DNA of 14,029 bases, from the NCBI GenBank assembly GCA_003150515.1, contig QALW01000001.1, positions 1-14,029 of the forward strand, written 5' to 3'. Below, piece after piece: positions 7,814-13,978 of the stretch. The position numbers were made by a program, and so were the translations under genes. Position 1 is the first letter of the stretch, and each line of letters starts with the position of its first letter. The notes beneath the pieces were generated by a model that was not told the origin of the DNA, searched no databases, and worked only from the letters and a program-made list of their open reading frames with translations. The DNA comes from Selenomonadales bacterium (GTDB lineage: Bacteria > Bacillota > Clostridia > Christensenellales > QALW01).

Positions 7814-7842
7814 TGGTAATCGGGAATTGTTTTTGCTATAAT
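7814..7842 (+). promoter_or_regulatory. Extended -10 promoter of the 7887-12407 gene block
   Basis: TGCTATAAT (7834-7842) is a full extended -10 element. The -35 position 17 nt upstream (TGGTAA, 7814-7819) is poor, as is usual for extended -10 promoters. It is 44 nt from the start codon at 7887 and is back-to-back with the permease promoter. The open frame beginning at ATG 7845 would start at the predicted transcription start, so it is not used. Confidence 0.65.
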
Positions 7843-7886
7843 AAATGCGGATAAAATTTCTGAAAGGTATTAAGGGGAAAAAGAGC

Positions 7887-8372
7887 ATGACTAACCTTTA
7901 TGAGCAGCAATATATTTCCAGGCTGAAGAAAAACCGCACGGCGTTAACAGCGGCTTTTTTTGTGCTGTGCGCTTTATGGGCTGCGGCGTATATTCTTTCC
8001 ATAACCATTATAAACAGCCTGGCCGTTTCCCTTATAATCGCCGCGGCGGGCGTTTTGGGGCTGGCGGTGTTTTATATTCTGCTTATATGCCCGATTTCGG
8101 CTGTAATTAAGGCGCTCCGCGAAGCGGATTCGGGCCTGAAAAATGAGGAACGGATGAATTTTATAGAATACGGAGATGAGCAGCTTAAGGGAGGCGTATA
8201 TTATATTGCCGTTAAAGTAAGCGTGCCCGACGAGCATGGGCGAGCTCAGGAACGCGAGCTGCTGGTTCAAAAGGGACTGGAGCCCAATTTGATTCGCGGC
8301 GAGTCTTTTATAGGCAGAACTTTCCAGCGGGTTTTGCTCGGATATGAGAAAAACGGCGCTGAGAATCCTTAA
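7887..8372 (+). CDS. Small two-helix membrane protein of unknown function
   Basis: The product is 161 residues and I do not recognise the family. After a short basic N-terminus (SRLKKNR) there are two adjacent hydrophobic helices, about residues 18-41 and 45-67, joined by a tight turn. They form a hairpin that would leave both ends in the cytoplasm. The remaining ~95 residues are charged and soluble-looking, with a predicted beta-rich part (GGVYYIAVKVSVP). ATG 7887 is preceded by AAGGGG with 9 nt spacing; the upstream in-frame ATG at 7845 overlaps the promoter. It is the first gene downstream of the extended -10 promoter, 40 nt ahead of the UspA-like gene. Co-transcription is inferred from spacing and from the lack of a terminator with a U-run between them. 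Confidence 0.8.
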   Translation: MTNLYEQQYISRLKKNRTALTAAFFVLCALWAAAYILSITIINSLAVSLIIAAAGVLGLAVFYILLICPISAVIKALREADSGLKNEERMNFIEYGDEQLKGGVYYIAVKVSVPDEHGRAQERELLVQKGLEPNLIRGESFIGRTFQRVLLGYEKNGAENP

Positions 8373-8412
8373 AAGGAGGGGCCTTAATCTGTTTTAAGGC
8401 CGGGAATGAAAT
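8373..8412 (+). promoter_or_regulatory. Shine-Dalgarno separated from start codon by a hairpin
   Basis: The strongest ribosome binding site in this junction, AAGGAGG (8373-8379), is 33 nt from the ATG at 8413, too far to act directly. Between them GGCCTTAA (8380-8387) and TTAAGGCC (8394-8401) form a perfect 8-bp hairpin with a 6-nt loop. Folded, it would bring AAGGAGG to within about 11 nt of the ATG. A second weak site (TAAGG, 8395-8399) lies inside the right arm of the stem. No ATG, GTG or TTG lies at normal distance from AAGGAGG. Confidence 0.6.
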
Positions 8413-8802
8413 ATGAAAAAAATTATGGTTTGCGTTACCGTGCAGAAAACCTGTCAGAGGCTTATACAGGCGGGAGCTTCCCTAAAGAGCAACGATCAGG
8501 ACGAAATATTCGTGGTGCATGTAGCGCCGCGGGAAGGCGTGCTTATGAGCGCTGAAAATGATAACGAGGCGCTTGAACTGCTTTATAACGCTTCAAAGGA
8601 GGCGGGGGCCTCCATGTCCGTGCTGCGTTCTGATAATATAAGGGCTACGCTGGAGGATTTCGTTTTACAAAACTCCATAACTCATATTATAATGGGGAGC
8701 GCGGGGCCGGGCGCATATAATAAGTTTTACGAGCATCTGCGCAGACGGTTTCCTGAAGTTTATATATTTGCCGACTGCGAGGACGGCCGGGCGGTTGTTT
8801 GA
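8413..8802 (+). CDS. UspA/KdpD-like universal stress domain protein
   Basis: The 129-residue protein reads as a single universal-stress (UspA-type, HUP fold) domain. It begins with the KKIMVCVTVQ strand, followed by a KTCQRLIQAGASL helix and the FVVHVAP strand. It ends with ITHIIMGSAGPG, matching the nucleotide-loop region at the end of Usp domains. The pattern is closest to the Usp module inside KdpD sensor kinases (VCV ... LI ... A ... VHV ... THIIMG), but here it stands alone without kinase or KdpD N-terminal domains. It is likely cytosolic and may bind a nucleotide. The ATG at 8413 has only a weak local GGGA; the strong upstream AAGGAGG may be brought close by a hairpin. It is 25 nt ahead of the ACT-domain gene. 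The specific role is unknown. Confidence 0.72.
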   Translation: MKKIMVCVTVQKTCQRLIQAGASLKSNDQDEIFVVHVAPREGVLMSAENDNEALELLYNASKEAGASMSVLRSDNIRATLEDFVLQNSITHIIMGSAGPGAYNKFYEHLRRRFPEVYIFADCEDGRAVV

Positions 8803-8827
8803 TGCGGCTGGAAAAGGGAGTGTTGAA

Positions 8828-9091
8828 ATGAGGGCTATTATTACCGTAGTGGGGGAGGATAAAGTAGGCATAATTGCCGCTGTAAGCGGCCTGCTGGCGG
8901 AAAAAAGCGTAAATATTCTGGATATCAGCCAGACTATAATGCAGGATATGTTTACTATGATTATGCTGGTGGATACCGGCGCGTGCGCATGCAGCGAGCT
9001 TTCAGAACAGCTCAATGCAATAGGAGAAAAAATGGGGCTGGATATACGGCTTCAGCATGAGGATCTTTTTAAATCCATGCATAGGATATAG
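8828..9091 (+). CDS. ACT-domain protein, UPF0237 family
   Basis: The 87-residue protein is a stand-alone ACT domain, the small regulatory fold that usually binds amino acids. The family-specific start MRAIITVVGEDKVGIIAAVS and the middle stretch NILDISQTIMQDMFTMIMLV match UPF0237, where the Gly-Ile/Asp loop after the first strand forms the ligand site. ATG 8828 is preceded by AAGGGAG with 7 nt spacing; the open frame extends upstream to 8768 only across the end of the previous gene. In many Firmicutes this gene is directly followed by the UPF0210 (PFL-like) gene, as here. That established pairing suggests a joint function, but the ligand is not known. Confidence 0.92.
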   Translation: MRAIITVVGEDKVGIIAAVSGLLAEKSVNILDISQTIMQDMFTMIMLVDTGACACSELSEQLNAIGEKMGLDIRLQHEDLFKSMHRI

Positions 9092-9104
9092 CCTGGCTGC
9101 GGCG

Positions 9105-9133
9105 CGGCCGCTTATATGAATTGCGGCCGTTTT
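9105..9133 (+). promoter_or_regulatory. Hairpin plus short U-run between the ACT and UPF0210 genes
   Basis: CGGCCGC (9105-9111) pairs with GCGGCCG (9123-9129) around an 11-nt loop and is followed by TTTT (9130-9133), a short attenuator-like layout. A second possible stem, CGCCCC (9137-9142) with GGGGCG (9151-9156), follows. Together they fill the 111-nt gap between two genes that are usually adjacent. A partial terminator or an mRNA-processing/stability structure are both possible. Confidence 0.4.
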
Positions 9134-9202
9134 CTGCGCCCCGGGGCTTTGGGGCGATTGCGGCGGAGCAGGAGTTCAGGCGAAAAAAACGGAGCGGAAG
9201 AG

Positions 9203-10561
9203 ATGTTTGATTTTAAGGAAATTAATGAAACGGTAAATATGATAGAACGCCAGCATTTAGATATTCGCACCATAACCATGGGCATATCTTTATTTGACTG
9301 CGCGCGGGAGGATATAACGCAGGCTTGCCGGGCGGTATATGATAAGATATGCCGCCGGGCCGAAAAGCTGGTGGATACGGGAGAACGCATTTCAGAAAAA
9401 TACGGGATTCCCATAGTGAACAAGCGAATTTCAGTAACGCCTATCGCCATGATTGCGGCGGCCTGCGGCCGGGAGGATTATACTCCCTTTGCTGAAGCGC
9501 TGGATAAAGCCGCTTTAAGCTGCGGAGTTAATTTTTTAGGCGGATTTTCCGCCCTGGTGCATAAAGGAGCGTCGCAGGCGGATATAAGGCTTATAAACAG
9601 CATACCCTCGGCGCTGGCTCAGACTGAAAGAGTTTGCTCCAGCGTCAATGTGGGCAGCACCAAATCTGGAATAAATATGGACGCTGTTGCCAGAATGGGA
9701 GAAATTATAAAAGAGACGGCTGCTCTTACGGCTGAAAACGGCTCTATTGGATGCGCCAAGCTGGTTGTATTCGCTAACGCCGTAGAGGATAATCCGTTTA
9801 TGGCGGGCGCTTTTCACGGCGCAGGCGAAGGAGAATGCGTTATAAACGTGGGCGTTTCGGGGCCGGGCGTGGTTAAATGCGCGCTGGAAAAGGCAAAGGG
9901 CGCTTCCTTAGGGGACGTGGCGGAAATTATTAAGCGCACGGCCTTTAAAATTACCCGTATGGGGCAGCTTGTCGCTTCGGAAGCGGCCAAGGAATTAAAC
10001 GCCCAGTTTGGCATAGTGGATTTATCTTTGGCGCCTACTCCTGAGATAGGGGACAGCGTGGCTCATATTTTGGAGGAAATCGGGCTTTCGCAGGTGGGCG
10101 GGCCGGGCACTACCGCTGCGCTGGCTCTGCTTAACGACGCCGTTAAAAAAGGCGGAATTATGGCCAGCAGCCGCGTCGGAGGGCTCTCGGGAGCGTTTAT
10201 TCCCGTTTCGGAGGACGCAGGCATGATAAGCGCCGCCCGCAGCGGAGCGCTGAGCCTGGAAAAGCTGGAAGCTATGACGTGCGTTTGTTCGGTGGGATTG
10301 GATATGATAGCCATACCGGGCGACACTCCCGCTTGGACAATTTCGGGCATTATAGCGGACGAGGCGGCTATAGGCATGATAAATCAAAAGACTACGGCGG
10401 TTAGAATTATTCCGGTAGCCGGAGGCAAGGTGGGAGATTCAGTTTCCTTCGGCGGACTGCTGGGCGAAGCGCCCATAATGCCCGTCAGCGCCTGTTCCTG
10501 CCGGGAAATGATTGAGCGCGGAGGCATAATTCCGGCCCCCATACATTCGCTGAAAAACTGA
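9203..10561 (+). CDS. PFL-like protein of the UPF0210 (DUF711) family
   Basis: The product is 452 residues, the usual length for UPF0210. Matching stretches include the N-terminal LDIRTITMGISLFDCA, SVTPIAMIAA, VCSSVNVGSTKSGINMDAV, FANAVEDNPFMAGAFHG, the VSGPGVVKCAL segment, VGGPGTTAAL and the C-terminal SVGLDMIAIPGDTPAWTISG. RVGGLSGAF (Arg324-Phe332) is reminiscent of the RVxGY glycyl-radical loop of pyruvate formate-lyase, but it is not the canonical motif and no activating enzyme gene is nearby. Chemistry is not established for the family. ATG 9203 is preceded by GGAG with 8 nt spacing; the open frame goes back to 9116 across the hairpin region, but that extension (GRFLRPGALGRLRR) is not like the family. 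Its partner is the upstream ACT-domain protein. Confidence 0.92.
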   Translation: MFDFKEINETVNMIERQHLDIRTITMGISLFDCAREDITQACRAVYDKICRRAEKLVDTGERISEKYGIPIVNKRISVTPIAMIAAACGREDYTPFAEALDKAALSCGVNFLGGFSALVHKGASQADIRLINSIPSALAQTERVCSSVNVGSTKSGINMDAVARMGEIIKETAALTAENGSIGCAKLVVFANAVEDNPFMAGAFHGAGEGECVINVGVSGPGVVKCALEKAKGASLGDVAEIIKRTAFKITRMGQLVASEAAKELNAQFGIVDLSLAPTPEIGDSVAHILEEIGLSQVGGPGTTAALALLNDAVKKGGIMASSRVGGLSGAFIPVSEDAGMISAARSGALSLEKLEAMTCVCSVGLDMIAIPGDTPAWTISGIIADEAAIGMINQKTTAVRIIPVAGGKVGDSVSFGGLLGEAPIMPVSACSCREMIERGGIIPAPIHSLKN

Positions 10562-10619
10562 ATTTATATGCGGGATTTCGGAATATTAGTATAAACTGAG
10601 ATTCAGAAGGGATGTTATT

Positions 10620-12407
10620 ATGAGTGAGATTAAAACGAGAGAAGAGATAGCTCCTAAATATAAATGGCGCCTGGAGGATTTATTTCCCAGCGAACAGGCC
10701 TGGGAGCAGGAGCTTAAAAGATTGGAGGGGGAAATTCCGGAGGCGGCGCGCTTTAAGGGAAAGTTAAACAGCCTGGAGAGCGTTTTGGAGATGATGCGCT
10801 TTACGGATAAAATATCCCTGGCTGTTGAACGGCTGTATGTATATGCTCGAATGAGCAGAGATACAGATAACGCCTGCTCCAAGTATGTTGCCTGGGTGGA
10901 CAGAATAACCTCTCTTATGGTGAGATATGACGAGCTTACCGCTTATATACGTCCTGAATTAAACGATATAGACAGCGCGCTGCTGCTTGAATGGGCGCAG
11001 GACGCGAAAATGAGGGATTATGATTATCAGCTCCGCGAGCTTGTCCGCGGGAAGGCGCATGTGCTTTCGGACGAAGCTGAAAGGGTTATGGCTCTTTCGG
11101 GAGAAATAGGAGATTCTTATGACACTATCTACACCATGCTCTCTGATGTAGATCTTAAATTTTCGCCCATTACCGGCCGGGACGGCGCCGAGCAGCCTAT
11201 GAGCCACGGACGTTACCGCCTTTATCTTGAGAGCAGGGACAGGGAGCTCCGCCGCCAGGCTTATGAATCCATGTATAAGGCTTATGAAGGGCAGATTAAT
11301 ACTCTTACTGCAATTTACAGCTCTAATGTAAAAAAAGACGTATTCTATACCCGCGCCCGCAATTTTTCCTCCTGCCGCGAGCGCGCGCTTTTTGGCGGGG
11401 ATATCCCGGTAACCGTCTACGACGGGCTGCTGGAAGCGGTTGCTGAAAAGCTGCCTGTGCTGCATGATTATGTGGAACTGCGCGGGAAAGTGCTTGGGCT
11501 GGAAAATTTAAAGATGTATGATATGTATGTGCCCATGTTTGAAGCGTTTGAGGGGGAATATACCTTTGAGGACGCTTGCAGCCTGGTATTGGAGGCGCTT
11601 TCTCCTTTGGGCGAGAGATATATTTCGGTTTTAAAGCGGGCGTTTTCTGAAGGATGGATAGACGTTTTTGAAACCAAGGGAAAATCCAGCGGCGCTTATT
11701 CCTGGGGGGCTTACGGCACTCATCCGTATATGCTGCTTAATTTTCAGGGGAGGCTGGACGACGCTTTTACTCTAGCGCATGAAGCGGGACATTCCATGCA
11801 TTCATATTTTTCGGATGAGGCGCAGGCATATCCCAAAGCTCAATATTTAATTTTCGTTGCCGAGGTTGCGTCCACGGTTAATGAGGTGCTTATGCTTAAG
11901 CATTTAATAAGCAAAACTGAGGACGACGGCATGAAGAAGTATCTGCTTGAATTCTTCCTGGAGCAGTTTAGGACTACGGTATTCAGGCAGAGCATGTTTG
12001 CCGAATTTGAATTAATGACTCATGAGCGTGCCGAAAGGGGAGAAAGCTTAACGCGCGAATGGCTTTGCGAAAGTTACGGCGGCTTGAACAAAAAATATTA
12101 CGGTTCCGCCGTGGAAACGGACGAGCTCATTTCTTTGGAATGGGCGCGCATTCCGCATTTTTACCGGGCGTTTTATGTTTATCAGTACGCCACGGGCTTT
12201 TGCGCGGCCGTGGCCATTGCTTCCAGGATATTAAAGGAAGGGGAACCGGCCGTAGCCGATTATATGAGGTTTTTATCCAGCGGCGGAAGCGGAGCGCCTA
12301 TTGAATTGCTTAAGCTGGCGGGAGTAGACCTTTCGGACAAGGCCGTTTTAAACAGCAGCCTGGAGGAATTCAGCCGAACGCTTGAAGAACTTAAAAATAT
12401 GCTTTGA
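10620..12407 (+). CDS. pepF: Oligoendopeptidase F (peptidase family M3)
   Basis: PepF is a cytosolic zinc metallopeptidase that cleaves short peptides of roughly 7-17 residues. The 595-residue length is typical. The zinc site is HEAGH at residues 387-391 (HEAGHSMHSYFS), and the third ligand is most likely Glu415 in AEVASTVNE, 28 residues after the first His, as in family M3. The N-terminal YKWRLEDLFPSEQAWEQEL is the usual PepF opening and APIELLKLAGVDLS is near the usual end. ATG 10620 has AAGGG 8 nt upstream. It follows the UPF0210 gene by 58 nt, a gap containing TATAAA at 10590 but no convincing -35, so an own promoter is uncertain. A classical terminator lies 13 nt after the stop. Confidence 0.96.
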   Translation: MSEIKTREEIAPKYKWRLEDLFPSEQAWEQELKRLEGEIPEAARFKGKLNSLESVLEMMRFTDKISLAVERLYVYARMSRDTDNACSKYVAWVDRITSLMVRYDELTAYIRPELNDIDSALLLEWAQDAKMRDYDYQLRELVRGKAHVLSDEAERVMALSGEIGDSYDTIYTMLSDVDLKFSPITGRDGAEQPMSHGRYRLYLESRDRELRRQAYESMYKAYEGQINTLTAIYSSNVKKDVFYTRARNFSSCRERALFGGDIPVTVYDGLLEAVAEKLPVLHDYVELRGKVLGLENLKMYDMYVPMFEAFEGEYTFEDACSLVLEALSPLGERYISVLKRAFSEGWIDVFETKGKSSGAYSWGAYGTHPYMLLNFQGRLDDAFTLAHEAGHSMHSYFSDEAQAYPKAQYLIFVAEVASTVNEVLMLKHLISKTEDDGMKKYLLEFFLEQFRTTVFRQSMFAEFELMTHERAERGESLTREWLCESYGGLNKKYYGSAVETDELISLEWARIPHFYRAFYVYQYATGFCAAVAIASRILKEGEPAVADYMRFLSSGGSGAPIELLKLAGVDLSDKAVLNSSLEEFSRTLEELKNML

Positions 12408-12419
12408 TTTATTGCCGGC

Positions 12420-12456
12420 AAAACCCGCCGCGCTCTTATGGGCGCGGCGGGTTTTT
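12420..12456 (+). terminator. Intrinsic terminator of pepF
   Basis: ACCCGCCGCGC (12423-12433) pairs with GCGCGGCGGGT (12442-12452), with two further pairs closing a TTAT loop. The stem is flanked by an A-run on the left and T7 on the right (GTTTTTTTG). It is placed 13 nt after the pepF stop codon. Confidence 0.92.
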
Positions 12457-12471
12457 TTGTTTTGGATATTG

Positions 12472-12635
12472 CCTTGCCCTGCGGTTTAAGCCCATGCTTT
12501 AGGGGGGGCGGCGCGCGTTTTTGGGGCGAAGCCCCAAAACTCCGCTGGGGAGCTTTGGCTCCCCGGCGGAGCCCGGCCTCCGGCCGGGACGCGCGCCGCC
12601 CCCCCTAAAGCATGGGCCTAAACCGCAGGGCAAGG
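12472..12635 (+). repeat. Cloverleaf inverted-repeat element 2 (47-position outer stem, three inner hairpins)
   Basis: Bases 12472-12518 pair with 12589-12635 with a single mismatch (A12489/C12618). The interior is wholly taken up by three hairpins: 12519-12539 (9 bp, GAA loop), 12540-12571 (6 bp, one T-G pair, 7 bp, TTTG loop) and 12572-12588 (7 bp, TCC loop). No base is left unpaired at the junction. The outer stem includes a G7/C7 tract. No coding sequence is present and no U-run follows, so it is not a simple terminator; pepF already has one just before it. Arm 3 matches an arm of element 1 at 16 of 17 bases. Confidence 0.85.
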
Positions 12636-12657
12636 AATTCATATTTTTAGGACTGGC

Positions 12658-12668
12658 ACAAGACAAAC
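12658..12668 (+). promoter_or_regulatory. Possible SpoIIID-like site upstream of sigK
   Basis: ACAAGACAAAC matches the published SpoIIID consensus WWRRRACARNY at 10 of 11 positions and lies 80 nt upstream of sigK. In Bacillus subtilis sigK needs SigE and SpoIIID. No convincing SigE -35/-10 pair was found in 12636-12747. CATATGCT (12677-12684) resembles a SigE -10 but has no matching -35. The rest of this interval is unremarkable AT-rich sequence. Confidence 0.3.
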
Positions 12669-12747
12669 TATCCAAACATATGCTGTAAGAAGAGCGCCGC
12701 TGTATAAATAAATGATAAACGCGCAGAGTTGATTATGGGGGTATTTT

Positions 12748-13467
12748 ATGTTTTGGCTTTTCTCGCTGTTTGAGAAATTATATTTTCTCATATCTAATGT
12801 TTCCTCTCGCTCATGCTTTCCCAAACCCTTAAAAGCGCAGGAAGAAAGAGAATATATAGAGGCTTTTCTCAGAGGGGATATGGATTCCAGGGATAAGCTT
12901 ATAGAACATAATCTGCGTCTTGTGGCTCACATAGTCAAAAAGTATTCGGCGCAGGGAGAGACGGACGACCTTATATCCATAGGCACAATAGGCCTCATAA
13001 AGGCCATTAATACATATAATCCCCAAAAGAGTGCGCATTTGGCCACGTATGCTTCAAGATGCATAGAAAATGAAATATTAATGTATCTTCGGGCAGGAAA
13101 GAAAAGGAAAAATGAAACCTCTTTGCAGGAACCTGTGGGGGTGGACAGAGAAGGCAATGAAATATCTTTGTTTGATATATTGAAGAGCGAAGACAGAAAC
13201 ATTTCGGATACGGTGGAGCTTAATATAAATTCTGAAGAGCTGTATAGAAAAATAAATAACTGCCTGGGCAGCAGGGAGAGACTGGTTATTATTATGCGAT
13301 ACGGCTTGAATAATCAATCCCCCCTTACGCAGAAGGAAGTAGCCAAAAGATTGGAGATATCCAGGTCTTATGTCAGCCGGATAGAAAAAAAGGCGCTGGA
13401 AAAGCTGAAAAATTTTATGGAGACTCAGCCTATTAAAGTCAGGCCGCAGAATAAATTTAGAGGATAG
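12748..13467 (+). CDS. sigK: RNA polymerase sporulation sigma factor K (pro-sigma-K)
   Basis: SigK directs late mother-cell transcription during sporulation. The 239-residue product aligns by eye along the whole of B. subtilis SigK. It starts with a short hydrophobic pro-sequence (FWLFSLFEKLYFLIS) followed by FPKPL, where B. subtilis has FPQPL. Sigma region 2 runs through LIEHNLRLVAHIVKKY, DDLISIGTIGLIKAI and LATYASRCIENEILMYLR. Region 4 ends in the helix-turn-helix LTQKEVAKRLEISRSYVSRIEKKAL. By alignment with B. subtilis, processing by the SpoIVFB-type protease would be expected after Ser16. ATG 12748 follows GGGGGT at 5 nt. The gene is continuous, with no skin-like insertion. It stands alone between cloverleaf element 2 and the rRNA operon. 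Confusion with SigE is unlikely because the pro-sequence is short and the region 2-4 pattern is SigK-like. Confidence 0.95.
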   Translation: MFWLFSLFEKLYFLISNVSSRSCFPKPLKAQEEREYIEAFLRGDMDSRDKLIEHNLRLVAHIVKKYSAQGETDDLISIGTIGLIKAINTYNPQKSAHLATYASRCIENEILMYLRAGKKRKNETSLQEPVGVDREGNEISLFDILKSEDRNISDTVELNINSEELYRKINNCLGSRERLVIIMRYGLNNQSPLTQKEVAKRLEISRSYVSRIEKKALEKLKNFMETQPIKVRPQNKFRG

Positions 13468-13793
13468 ATATCGGCGGCGTAATCAATAAATAATGCGTTT
13501 TTGCGGGAAGAGCGCGTTTGCTTATCCGCATGCAACCGGAATAATATATGTTTTTATGCGCCCCAAACGGCTCTTCATCATTAATTTTCTGATGCATAAC
13601 GTTTTTATGGGGCAATTTCTAAATTAACTGCTAATTTCTCTTATATTCTTAATATCCATCTATTTTTTATATCTCTTTTTAGCATAACTGGAAAAATATA
13701 AACAAAAACACGGATGGACTGGGCTGGGGCGAATGATTTAAAGCCGGAAAAAATATGCTTTTAAAATTAATGATGAATTTTTGCAAAAAGAGC
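13468..13793. other. Gene-free spacer between sigK and the rrn promoter
   Basis: About 326 nt without a supportable coding sequence. It holds an imperfect hairpin at 13561-13612: CCCC and AAACG pair with CGTTT and GGGG across a 4-nt bulge, and an inner CATCA/TGATG stem caps it. A pyrimidine-rich AT tract follows at 13616-13682. Neither makes a textbook terminator, so where sigK transcription stops is unclear. The last ~45 nt (13748-13792) are AT-rich and may act as an UP element for the rRNA promoter. Confidence 0.6.
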
Positions 13794-13822
13794 TTGACAA
13801 GAGGGGGTAGGTTTGGTATTAT
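13794..13822 (+). promoter_or_regulatory. Ribosomal RNA operon promoter
   Basis: TTGACA (13794-13799) is a perfect -35, and TATTAT (13817-13822) is a near-perfect -10 at exactly 17 nt spacing. AT-rich runs (AAAATATGC, TTTTAAAATTAA, GAATTTTTGCAAAAAG) lie just upstream. Transcription would start near 13829, about 150 nt before the 16S 5' end. Confidence 0.93.
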
Positions 13823-13828
13823 AGACGA

Positions 13829-13978
13829 GCGCTCCGGAAGCGGGGCTTTTGAGAGCGCAGGACAGCTCATTGAAAACTGAACAGCGGAAGAAAAGACGAG
13901 ACAAGAAAAGAAGAGACCACGAGAGTAATTCTGAGAGAAGACAAGACGTCAGAAGAGACGTAAAGAAGAGCTAAGATT
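13829..13978 (+). other. rRNA leader with boxA-like antitermination element
   Basis: Transcribed spacer between the promoter and the mature 16S end. AGCTCATTGAAAACTGAAC (13864-13882) matches the Firmicutes leader element related to TGCTCTTTGAAAACT, generally read as a boxA/Nus antitermination site. The remaining ~95 nt are strikingly purine-rich with an imperfect direct repeat: AGACAAGAAAAGAAGAGAC at 13899-13917, and a 21-nt copy at 13939-13959 with a 2-nt insertion. Confidence 0.75.

Noticed and set aside
7845..7886. Upstream ATG start for the two-helix membrane protein
   Set aside because: It coincides with the expected transcription start just after the -10 element; ATG 7887 has AAGGGG upstream.
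8768..8827. N-terminal extension of the ACT-domain protein
   Set aside because: It overlaps the end of the preceding gene; ATG 8828 has a good ribosome site and begins the conserved MRAIITVV.
9116..9202. N-terminal extension of the UPF0210 protein
   Set aside because: The extra residues are translated hairpin sequence unlike the family; ATG 9203 has GGAG and matches the usual protein start and length.
10562..10619. Own promoter for pepF around TATAAA at 10590
   Set aside because: No acceptable -35 hexamer at 16-18 nt; kept only as a remark under pepF.
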